Below, piece by piece: positions 1 through 7,010 of a DNA stretch of 64,000 bases (position 1 is its first letter; every line of letters starts with the position of its first letter). The translations under genes and the position numbers were made by a program. The notes beneath the pieces were generated by a model. It searched no databases. It was not told the DNA's origin and saw nothing but the letters and a program-made list of their open reading frames with translations. Origin of the DNA: Streptomyces sp. NBC_00247 (GTDB taxonomy: Bacteria; Actinomycetota; Actinomycetes; Streptomycetales; Streptomycetaceae); the NCBI RefSeq assembly GCF_036188265.1, contig NZ_CP108093.1, positions 5,857,001-5,921,000 on the forward strand, read 5' to 3'.

Positions 1-1
1 C

Positions 2-493
2 CAGCAGGACGCCGCCGAGATCCGCCGCCTCCAGGTCTCCCCGCAGAACGCGATCCTCGCCCTCGAACAGGTATGGGGCCGCGACCTGTCCTCGTACGAT
101 CCCGACGGGCCGTTCCCTTCGGTGGACCCGGAGCCGGAATCCGGGTTCGTGCAGGGCCGGGTGCGGGTCGCCGACCCGTTCGCCGTGGCCGCGAAGTGGC
201 GGGCGCTGTCGGAGGAGAAGGGGCTCTCCATCCGGGAGACCGTGATCGAGACCACCACCCGGCAGTCCTTCGTCGGCAGCCCGCAGACCGTGGCCGCCGG
301 ACTGACCGCCTTCGTCGACGGGAAGGCGGCGGACGGCTTCATCCTGGTGCCGCACCTCACCCCCGGCGGTCTGGACGCCTTCGTCGACCGGGTCGTCCCC
401 CTCCTCCAGGAGCGCGGAGCGTTCCGCTCCGAGTACACCGGTTCCACCCTGCGGGAACACCTCGGGCTGGCCGAACCCGTATGGAAAGGTTGA
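2..493 (+). CDS. LLM-class flavin-dependent monooxygenase, C-terminal part (5' truncated)
   Basis: The open frame runs in from the left edge and gives 163 residues before the stop; the FMN-binding barrel core lies outside the window. The visible end has the layout of the nitrilotriacetate monooxygenase/NtaA-SnaA branch of the luciferase-like superfamily: the stretch around FVGSPQTVAAGL, where the barrel's last helix begins, followed by DGFILVPHLTPGGLDAFVD and a closing LQERGAFRSEYTGSTLREHLGL. Such enzymes use reduced FMN from a partner reductase to oxidise small organic substrates. The stop lies 4 bases before the start of the DUF1684 gene, so the two are very probably cotranscribed. The substrate cannot be told from this fragment. 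Confidence 0.85.
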   Translation, partial: QQDAAEIRRLQVSPQNAILALEQVWGRDLSSYDPDGPFPSVDPEPESGFVQGRVRVADPFAVAAKWRALSEEKGLSIRETVIETTTRQSFVGSPQTVAAGLTAFVDGKAADGFILVPHLTPGGLDAFVDRVVPLLQERGAFRSEYTGSTLREHLGLAEPVWKG

Positions 494-497
494 GCGC

Positions 498-1283
498 ATG
501 AGCACGCACGCACAGCAGGAATGGCGCAGCTGGCACGAGGGGCGCGTCGCGGCGGTGGCGGCGCCCTACGGGCCGCTCTCGCTGGCCGGTACCCACTGGC
601 TCGCCGACTACCCGGAAGGGCGAATTCCGGCCGTCCCGGGAGAGTGGCGCGCGGACGGTGACGACCTCGTCCTGACCGCCGGCGCCGAGGACGGGCTGAC
701 CGTCGACGGCAAGCCGCTCACCGGCGACGTCCGCCTCGGCCCCGACCTCGGGCCGGTCGACGACGCCCGGGTGGGCCTCGGCGGACGGCGCTTCGTCGTG
801 CTCCGCCGCGAGGGTCTCTGGGCGGTCCGGGACTTCGATCCGGCGGCGCCGAACCGGCACGCGTTCAGGTCCGTCGAGGCGACGCCGTACGACGAGCGCT
901 GGAGCCTGTCCGGCACCTTCCGCCGGTACGAGGACCGCACCGTCCGGGTGAGGAACGCCGACGGCGTCGAGCGCGGCCTCCCACTCGCGGGTGAGGCGAC
1001 GTTCGTCGTGGACGGAACCGAGCACGCCCTCCAGGCCGCGGTAGAGCCGGACGGCTCGCTGTGGATCGTCTTCGCCGACGCGACCAGCGGTGACAGCAGC
1101 TTCCGGTTCCGCTTCCTGCGGCCCGCCGCCCCCGCCGCGGACGGCTCGGTGACGGTCGACTTCAACCACGCCCTGCTGCCGCCGTGCGCCTTCGCCGATC
1201 ACTTCATCTGCCCCTTCCCGCCGCCGGGCAACACCCTCCCGATCGCCGTCCCCGCGGGGGAGCGGAAGCGGCTCGACGGCTGA
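498..1283 (+). CDS. DUF1684 domain-containing protein
   Basis: A 261-residue soluble protein without signal peptide or membrane segment. It matches the DUF1684 layout as I know it: an N-terminal WRSWHEGR helix, a beta-rich middle with paired glycines, and a C-terminal DFNHALLPPCAFADHFICPFPP segment that is the most conserved part of the family. The biochemical role of DUF1684 is not established. The gene starts 4 bases after the flavin monooxygenase stop, a pairing that suggests the two proteins serve one oxidative pathway. A strong hairpin follows the stop and probably ends the transcript. Confidence 0.85.
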   Translation: MSTHAQQEWRSWHEGRVAAVAAPYGPLSLAGTHWLADYPEGRIPAVPGEWRADGDDLVLTAGAEDGLTVDGKPLTGDVRLGPDLGPVDDARVGLGGRRFVVLRREGLWAVRDFDPAAPNRHAFRSVEATPYDERWSLSGTFRRYEDRTVRVRNADGVERGLPLAGEATFVVDGTEHALQAAVEPDGSLWIVFADATSGDSSFRFRFLRPAAPAADGSVTVDFNHALLPPCAFADHFICPFPPPGNTLPIAVPAGERKRLDG

Positions 1284-1298
1284 GCCCGCGTCACCCGG

Positions 1299-1336
1299 CC
1301 CCGGCCCCGGCAGCCCGTACGCTGCCGGGGCCGGGG
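1299..1336 (+). terminator. Rho-independent-type hairpin after DUF1684
   Basis: A perfect 16-bp GC-only stem (1299-1314 with 1321-1336) around a 6-base loop lies 15 bases after the DUF1684 stop. There is no U-tract, as is usual for Streptomyces terminators. Confidence 0.7.
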
Positions 1337-1539
1337 CGTCTCTCCGTTCCGCGCGGCCCGGGGCGGCCGAAAGGCGCCCTTGCGCCGCGCGCGGGCGGTC
1401 CCAAATACTCCCAAGCAGCGCTTGTCAGGAACACGGCATCCGCATAGCGAACACCTGCCGGAAGTCCGACGCCTGACCGCGCCTCACGGGTCCGCCACCC
1501 CACGGACGGGCCCCTGATTCCCCCTTGGAGGAACGCGAA

Positions 1540-2439
1540 GTGAGGATCAAGCGCACCACCCCCCTCAGCGCCGTCGCCAGACGCGGCAGGGCCGTCGCCG
1601 TCGCGGCGGGCCTGGTCGCCGTAGCGGCGCTCGCCGTCCCCGCGGCCAACGCCGACTCGGCCGGTACGTACAGCACCACCCAGCTCACCGCCGCGAGCGA
1701 CGCCGTGCTCACCGCAGACGTCCCGGGCACCGCCTGGAGCGTCGACCCCGCCACCAAGCGCCTCGTGGTCACCGTCGACAGCACGGTCACCCAGGCAGAG
1801 ATCGCGAAGATCAAGGAGACCGCGGGCGACGAGGCCGGCGCCCTGCGCATCGAGCGCACGGCCGGCACCTTCAGCAAGCTGATCTCGGGCGGCGACGCGA
1901 TCTACGCGAGCAGCTGGCGCTGCTCGCTCGGCTTCAACGTCCGCAGTGGCAGCACCTACTACTTCCTGACCGCCGGGCACTGCACCGACGGCGCGGGCAC
2001 CTGGTGGTCCAACTCGGCCCACACCACCACGCTCGGCACCACCTCGGGATCCAGCTTCCCGGGCAACGACTACGGCCTGGTGACCTACACCAACAGCAGC
2101 GTCACCAAGAGCGGCACCGTGGGCAGCGTGGACATCACCGGCGCGGCGAACGCCACCGTCGGTCAGTCCGTGACCCGCCGCGGCTCCACCACCGGCATCC
2201 ACAGCGGCACGGTGACCGGCCTCAACGCCACCGTCAACTACGGCAACGGGGAGATCGTCTCGGGTCTGATCCGCACCAACGTGTGCGCCGAGCCCGGCGA
2301 CTCCGGCGGCCCGCTCTACTCCGGCACCCTGGCCATCGGCCTCACCTCGGGCGGCAGCGGCGACTGCACCTCGGGCGGCACGACCTTCTTCCAGCCCGTC
2401 ACCGAAGCGCTGAGCGCGTACGGAGTCAGTGTCTTCTGA
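1540..2439 (+). CDS. sprB: Secreted S1 serine protease, streptogrisin B-like
   Basis: A 299-residue preproenzyme of the chymotrypsin fold. GTG 1540 is chosen because GGAGG lies just upstream and the product begins MRIKRT, as in streptogrisin B. The order is a basic signal peptide ending near AANA, a propeptide with the conserved KRLVVTVDSTV stretch, then a mature enzyme from ISGGDAIY at residue 115, which leaves 185 residues, the size known for mature streptogrisin B. The catalytic triad is visible as His147 (TAGHC), Asp177 (NDYG) and Ser255 (GDSGGP); four cysteines can form two disulfides. It should be exported, self-process, and digest extracellular protein with chymotrypsin-like specificity. 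The gene is monocistronic with its own terminator. Assignment to sprB rather than a close paralogue (sprA, sprD) rests on recalled sequence. Confidence 0.93.
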   Translation: MRIKRTTPLSAVARRGRAVAVAAGLVAVAALAVPAANADSAGTYSTTQLTAASDAVLTADVPGTAWSVDPATKRLVVTVDSTVTQAEIAKIKETAGDEAGALRIERTAGTFSKLISGGDAIYASSWRCSLGFNVRSGSTYYFLTAGHCTDGAGTWWSNSAHTTTLGTTSGSSFPGNDYGLVTYTNSSVTKSGTVGSVDITGAANATVGQSVTRRGSTTGIHSGTVTGLNATVNYGNGEIVSGLIRTNVCAEPGDSGGPLYSGTLAIGLTSGGSGDCTSGGTTFFQPVTEALSAYGVSVF

Positions 2440-2523
2440 TCCGACGGTCCGCCGGTGCCCGCACGCGCCGGCGGACCCCACGGACCCGGCCCGTGGCGCG
2501 TTCCGTGATTCCGCGGACGCGTA

Positions 2524-2552
2524 GAGCCCCCGTTCGCTTCGAACGGGGGCTC
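2524..2552 (+). terminator. Terminator after the streptogrisin-like gene
   Basis: A perfect 13-bp stem (2524-2536 with 2540-2552) with a 3-base loop CTT, 84 bases after the protease stop. It separates the protease from the SLOG gene downstream. Confidence 0.8.
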
Positions 2553-2679
2553 CCGCGCGCCCCCCGCCGTGCGGGATGATGGCCGCACGGTCGGACGCAG
2601 AGGAGCGTCGGGGGCGGACGCCAGGTCCGTACGGAGGGGTGCCTCCGGCTCCCGCAGACACCCAGGGGGTTCGAGGCCC

Positions 2680-3159
2680 GTGCATCGCATCGGAGTGACA
2701 GGACACCGTTCCATTCCCCCGGCGGCCTACGCCCAGGTGTACGAGGGCCTGTGCGAGGCGCTGCGGGTGAGCGGGGAGTCACTGGAGGCGCTCTCCAGCC
2801 TCGCCGTGGGGGCGGACCAGCTCTTCGCCCAACTGGCCCTCGCGCGCGGCGCGCGGTTGACGGCGGTGATCCCCAGCGACGACTACGAGAAGTGCTTCGA
2901 GGAGGAGGAGGACCTCGCGCGCTACCTCATGCTCAAATCCCTCGCCGGGAGGGAGGTCCGGCTCGACCACCCGCACTCCACGGACGAGGCCTACTACGCG
3001 GCGGGCACCTGGATCGCCGACCACTGCGACCGGCTCGTCGCCGTCTGGGACGGCCTCCCGGCCCGAGGGCTCGGCGGCACCGGCGACATCGTCACCTACG
3101 CGCGCGCCCTGGGCCGCCCGGTCACGGTGATCTGGCGCGAAGGCGTGCGCCGCGACTGA
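2680..3159 (+). CDS. SLOG-family (Rossmann-like) nucleotide-binding protein
   Basis: A 159-residue protein starting at GTG 2680, behind a G-rich ribosome site; the motif IGVTGHR at residues 4-10 then sits right at the N-terminus, as in SLOG/DprA-like proteins where this loop binds a nucleotide ligand. A second helix-strand unit carries SSLAVGADQLFAQLAL and a third AVWDGLPARGLGGTGDIV, the usual phosphate-contacting G-rich turn near the C-terminus. No signal peptide or membrane span. SLOG proteins are known from comparative work as sensors or makers of nucleotide signals in conflict systems, often paired with SLATT membrane proteins. Here the next gene, 31 bases away and convergent, encodes such a membrane protein, and the Fxs cluster follows. 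Function in this organism is inferred from family and context only. Confidence 0.75.
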   Translation: MHRIGVTGHRSIPPAAYAQVYEGLCEALRVSGESLEALSSLAVGADQLFAQLALARGARLTAVIPSDDYEKCFEEEEDLARYLMLKSLAGREVRLDHPHSTDEAYYAAGTWIADHCDRLVAVWDGLPARGLGGTGDIVTYARALGRPVTVIWREGVRRD

Positions 3160-3190
3160 GGGACGCGCACCCACGGTAGGTGATGGGCCC

Positions 3191-4120
3191 TCAGCCGCGG
3201 TGGCGCGCCAGCCAGTCCGTGTGCTCGGGGGAGACGATGCGCTCGGTCTCGAAGACCGCGACCGGCCACTGCCGTTCGGTGAGCGAGGTCTCCATCGCCG
3301 CCTGCATCGACTCCAGATCCTTCTCGACCACGGAGTGGGCCGAGATCAGCGGGTGGTGGCGGCGCGTCTCGTTCCAGGCCAGGCACCCCGCCGCGGCGGC
3401 GGACAGCACCCCGGTCAGCCCGAAGGACCGTCCCGTCCCGAAGGTCTGCAACAGGCAGAGGGCCAGCGCCGGCACCGTCAGCGCCGCCACCGTGCCCGAC
3501 CAGACCAGCGCACCCCGTCGGGAGACCAACTGCCTTCTCCGGTACCAGCGTCGCTGTTCGATGAGCCGGTCCCGGATGTACGTCTCCTTGCGTACCGTGT
3601 ACGCCCTGTCCCGCAACTGCCGCATGGAGTCGGTGATGAGGCCGCCGTCCGGACCGTCGAGGCCGTCGCGGGGATCGTCCCATCCGGCCTTCCGCAGTTC
3701 CTGGAGACCCTCTTCCAGCCTGCTGGCGAAGACCGCCTCGGGGTGCTGCGTCGTGGTGTCGAACGGTGAGCCGTGCACGGCGTAGCGCCAGCAGTTCGAC
3801 TTGATGAACTCCGCTGCGGAGCGGTTGAGTTGCCAATGCGACTTTGCTTTGCGGTGCGAGGCGAGGAAGGTGATGACCAGAACACTGGCGTAGGCCAATG
3901 CCCCGAGTAAGTCCAGTAGTTGGAGCGAGTCCCCGACCTCCACGCTCCACGGCAGGGCGGCCGGCACCGCCCCGAGGACGAGGAGGGCCAGCTGCGCGCG
4001 GTTCGTGCGGGTCGTCTCCCGCTGCCGGGCGACCGCGACGGCGTCGGTGCGGTGGAAGAGTTCGGGCAGGTCGGCATTCCTGAAGACCATGCTCCGCAGG
4101 GGTTCAGGAATCGCCGTCAT
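3191..4120 (-). CDS. SLATT/DUF4231-like membrane protein
   Basis: A 309-residue protein; ATG 4120 is preceded by AAGGAG. A cytosolic N-terminus of about 40 residues leads to two membrane segments (about 43-58 and 70-88), directly followed by the W-x3-R-xx-AE-xx-K-x4-WRY pattern (96-113) and GSPF, the signature that follows the membrane pair in DUF4231/SLATT proteins. A long basic, soluble middle comes next, then a second membrane pair (about 205-255) and a C-terminal helix. SLATT proteins are predicted 2TM effectors, possibly pore formers, controlled by nucleotide-sensing partners such as SLOG proteins. The gene faces the SLOG gene and is divergent from fxsA, so it shares a promoter region with the RiPP cluster. 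The duplicated membrane pair is unusual for the simplest SLATT forms. Confidence 0.7.
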   Translation of the reverse strand: MTAIPEPLRSMVFRNADLPELFHRTDAVAVARQRETTRTNRAQLALLVLGAVPAALPWSVEVGDSLQLLDLLGALAYASVLVITFLASHRKAKSHWQLNRSAAEFIKSNCWRYAVHGSPFDTTTQHPEAVFASRLEEGLQELRKAGWDDPRDGLDGPDGGLITDSMRQLRDRAYTVRKETYIRDRLIEQRRWYRRRQLVSRRGALVWSGTVAALTVPALALCLLQTFGTGRSFGLTGVLSAAAAGCLAWNETRRHHPLISAHSVVEKDLESMQAAMETSLTERQWPVAVFETERIVSPEHTDWLARHRG

Positions 4121-4248
4121 GTCCGCTCCTTGATCAAAACAGGGGGAGTCCTGCTGATGGAATGGCCTGTTCCGCCCATTCGGGTAACTTCCGCGCTCCG
4201 ATGGGGGTACACATGTCTGTGAAGATGTGCTCGTCGAGAATCTGAGAG

Positions 4249-4254
4249 TAAAGT
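4249..4254 (+). promoter_or_regulatory. Candidate -10 box for the fxs operon
   Basis: TAAAGT fits the TANNNT pattern in the AT-richer divergent region between the SLATT gene and fxsA. No good -35 box is visible. If it is used, transcription would begin near 4261, which favours an fxsA start at 4301 or 4331 over the GTG at 4256. Confidence 0.3.
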
Positions 4255-4330
4255 CGTGACGCCGGACACTGCAATGGTGCAGCTGGCCGGTGCTGTTTCC
4301 ATGTCCGGAACGAGCCACTCAAGGACGGCC

Positions 4331-4498
4331 GTGAAGACCTACGCATTCCCCTCCTCCTTCGCCACCGCGAAGACCAGCCGTGTGCCGCTCTCCAAGATCG
4401 AGATCGCCGGTGGCGACGCCGCCGAGAAGCTCGGGCGGATCGTCACGGTTTCCGGCGGTCGCCCGAACAAGGCGTCGACGTTCAACTCTTCGCTCTGA
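4331..4498 (+). CDS. fxsA: FxSxx-COOH RiPP precursor peptide (FxsA)
   Basis: A precursor peptide of 55 residues from GTG 4331, chosen because AAGGA lies at a 6-base spacing; in-frame ATG 4301 (65 residues) and ATG 4274 are possible but have poor ribosome sites. The last five residues are Phe51-Asn52-Ser53-Ser54-Leu55, exactly the FxSxx-COOH signature that defines this family. The leader carries VPLSKIEIAGGDAAEKLG, a recognition-type segment. In this family the radical SAM enzyme encoded next door is known to join the Phe ring to the beta carbon of the residue two positions on (Ser53), giving a three-residue cyclophane. The peptide lies 85 bases before fxsB in the same direction. No export gene or leader protease is seen nearby. 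Confidence 0.85.
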   Translation: MKTYAFPSSFATAKTSRVPLSKIEIAGGDAAEKLGRIVTVSGGRPNKASTFNSSL

Positions 4499-4583
4499 TC
4501 CGGAGTTCGCCCGGGGACGTGTCGTGACAGATCGTCACTCACGTACGGCCGACGCACCTGGTGCCGATGGCTAGAATGACGGA

Positions 4584-6857
4584 ATGACAGGACCCCCGGT
4601 CCCATTCCGTGAAATCGTTCTGAAGGTTCACAGCAGGTGCGATCTTGCCTGTGATCATTGCTATGTCTATGAACATGCTGACCAGAGTTGGCGAACCCGC
4701 CCCAAAACAATCTCTGACCAGGTGATTCAGCGGACGGCTCAGCGGTTGGCTGAGCACGCCAGGACACATGCACTGCCCTCCGTGTCAGTGATCCTGCACG
4801 GAGGGGAGCCGCTACTCGCGGGCCCCGCGCGCTTGCGCCGCGTCTGCGAGGAGTTCGGCTCCGCGCTCGCGGGCGTCGCCGAACTGGATCTCCGTATCCA
4901 CACCAATGGCCTTCAGCTCAGTCCGCGGTATCTGGATCTCTTCGACGAGTTCGACGTCAAGGTGGGCATCTCCCTCGACGGCGACCAGGCGGCCAACGAC
5001 CGGCACCGTCGTTTCGCGGACGGTCGCAGCAGTCACCCGCTCGTGCTCAAGGCTGTGGAGCTGCTCCGGCAGGACCGCTATCGCCACCTGAATCTGGGCC
5101 TCCTCTGCACGATCGACATCGCCAACGACCCGCACGCGGTGCTCGACGCCCTGACCGAACTCGAACCCCCGCTCATCGACTTCCTCCTTCCGCACGCCAC
5201 CTGGGACGATCCGCCGCCGCGCCCCGACGGGTCACCCACCGCCTACGCCGACTGGCTTCTCGCGATCTTCGATCGCTGGCAGGAGCAGGGGCGTCCGGTG
5301 CCGGTCCGGCTGTTCTCCTCCGTGGTGTCCACCCTGGGCGGCGGACCGAGTCTCACGGAATCGCTCGGGCTCGCCCCCACGGACCTGGTCGTCGTGGAAA
5401 CGGACGGGCAACTCGAACAGGTGGATTCGCTCAAGAGCGCGTACGAGGGAGCCGCCGCGACCGGCTTCGACGTCTTCACGCACTCCTTCGACCAGGTGGC
5501 GGCCCACCCGGGAGTGCGGGCTCGCCAGCTCGGCCTGACGGGCGTCAGCGAGGACTGCCGCAGTTGCCCCGTCGTACGTTCGTGCGGGGGAGGGCTCTAC
5601 ACCCACCGCTATCGCTCCTCCAACGAGTTCGACAACCCGTCCGTGTACTGCGCGGATCTCGAAGCCCTGGTGCGCGGGATCGAGGAGCGCACGGCGTCGG
5701 CCCTCGTCTCTCCCGCACTGTCCGGCCCGGCCGGGGCGGCCGCCGAGCAGCACGAACTCACGCGCACGCTGCTGGCCGGCCTCCACGCCCTGCTCGGTGG
5801 CCTCGCGGGCGAGCCGTGGCTGCGGGCGTGGGAACGGGCGGGCGCCTTGGAGGCGTCGGACGTCGGGGTCGCGGGTCTCGACCACGTACTCGCCCACCCG
5901 TACGCGCGTTCCTGGCTCCAGGGGACCGTGGAAGGCCTCCGCACCGACGAGGACCGGGCCGTCGCGGACGCATCGGTACTCACCTCGTACGTGGCTGCGG
6001 CGACAGTGCTGGCCGGTCTGACGGACCCGGTGCCGGTGAGCTACCGACGAGGCGAACTCTTCCTTCCCACGCTCGGAGAACTGACGCTCGGAGACGCGGA
6101 CGACCACGGGACGGTCCTCGTCCGGGGCGAGGACGGCGGATTCGTGGTGGAACGCGAGAGCGGTGAGGAGCTGCGCGTCGGTCCCGGGAAGCCGGACGGT
6201 GGTGACTGGCGTCCGGTCCGCCGGCTCGCGGTGACCGGACGGTCCGGCTGGGCCGTCGACGATCTCGACCCGTACCGGGACTGCCACGCGGCGCCGGCGG
6301 CGCCCCGTCTGGAACCCGAGGCCTTCCAGGCCTTCGGCGAGGCCGTCCTCCGTGCCTGGGCCCGGATCGAGGCGGTGGCCCCGGCGGTGGCCGAGGCCAT
6401 GGCGGAGGCGGTGACCACCATCACCCCGCTGATCCTCGGCGGTCGGGCCGAGGGGCCACGCGGCCATGGGGCTCTCGGAGTCCGGGTGGATGCCGAGGGC
6501 GACGAACTGGCGGTCGAAATGGTGCGCGCCCACCGCAGAAGTGAACTGCGGGGTCTGTGCGACGTCACGGACCTGTACGCGGCGGACGGGGACTGGGAGT
6601 ATCTGTCGCCCTGGGACGGGACGGCCGTTCCGTTCTCCCGTCTGCTGGCCGAGACCCATGAACGCGTGGGTGTCGGGCTGTTCGACCCGGAATTCCCGGC
6701 GGGCGTACAGGAGGCGCTCGATCTGCTCGAAGGGGCCCCCGAACCTACCGTTCACGGAAAACGACTGTTGGACGTGCTCCGAAAGGAGCTCAGCGGTACA
6801 CAGGGGACAAGCGGGAACAACCGTCCCAGGACAATCTTCGATCAAGAAGGTAAGTGA
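4584..6857 (+). CDS. fxsB: FxsB cyclophane-forming radical SAM/SPASM maturase fused to a degenerate HExxH domain
   Basis: A 757-residue two-part protein. Residues 1-370 are the radical SAM/SPASM maturase: Cys19-x3-Cys23-x2-Cys26 binds the SAM cluster, ILHGGEPLLAG follows, and Cys325, Cys328, Cys334 and Cys356 in the CRSCPVVRSCGGG region bind auxiliary iron-sulfur. It should install the Phe-Ser cyclophane in FxsA. Residues about 387-730 match the domain I know from HExxH-type peptide hydroxylases (VLAHPYARSWL, LPTLGEL, DWRPVRRL, DPYRD, and a C-terminal YLSPWDG). Where HExxH is expected the sequence reads MVRAHRRSEL (646-655), so the metal ligands appear lost; a structural or peptide-binding role is more likely than catalysis. 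The ribosome site at 4584 is weak. The first 150 bases are less GC-rich than the rest. Confidence 0.9.
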   Translation: MTGPPVPFREIVLKVHSRCDLACDHCYVYEHADQSWRTRPKTISDQVIQRTAQRLAEHARTHALPSVSVILHGGEPLLAGPARLRRVCEEFGSALAGVAELDLRIHTNGLQLSPRYLDLFDEFDVKVGISLDGDQAANDRHRRFADGRSSHPLVLKAVELLRQDRYRHLNLGLLCTIDIANDPHAVLDALTELEPPLIDFLLPHATWDDPPPRPDGSPTAYADWLLAIFDRWQEQGRPVPVRLFSSVVSTLGGGPSLTESLGLAPTDLVVVETDGQLEQVDSLKSAYEGAAATGFDVFTHSFDQVAAHPGVRARQLGLTGVSEDCRSCPVVRSCGGGLYTHRYRSSNEFDNPSVYCADLEALVRGIEERTASALVSPALSGPAGAAAEQHELTRTLLAGLHALLGGLAGEPWLRAWERAGALEASDVGVAGLDHVLAHPYARSWLQGTVEGLRTDEDRAVADASVLTSYVAAATVLAGLTDPVPVSYRRGELFLPTLGELTLGDADDHGTVLVRGEDGGFVVERESGEELRVGPGKPDGGDWRPVRRLAVTGRSGWAVDDLDPYRDCHAAPAAPRLEPEAFQAFGEAVLRAWARIEAVAPAVAEAMAEAVTTITPLILGGRAEGPRGHGALGVRVDAEGDELAVEMVRAHRRSELRGLCDVTDLYAADGDWEYLSPWDGTAVPFSRLLAETHERVGVGLFDPEFPAGVQEALDLLEGAPEPTVHGKRLLDVLRKELSGTQGTSGNNRPRTIFDQEGK

Positions 6858-6891
6858 TCGGTCCTCCTGGGGAGATGACTGAAAAGGGGCG

Positions 6892-6966
6892 ATGAATGAC
6901 CGAAGATCAGAGGAGCGAAGTGCGGTCCGCTCCGGAATGATGAATTCGCTCGCATTCACTCCGTAG
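6892..6966 (+). CDS. Possible 24-residue small ORF between fxsB and fxsC
   Basis: An ATG at 6892 sits 3 bases after AAAAGGGG and opens a 24-residue frame, MNDRRSEERSAVRSGMMNSL then AFTP, ending in TAG at 6966. It fills most of the 153-base gap between fxsB and fxsC. It does not end in FxSxx and resembles no family I know. It may be a translated leader or chance. Confidence 0.2.
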   Translation: MNDRRSEERSAVRSGMMNSLAFTP

Positions 6967-7010
6967 CATCGGATGTGGGTGCTCACACAGGACGGGGGTC
7001 GTGTGCACGC

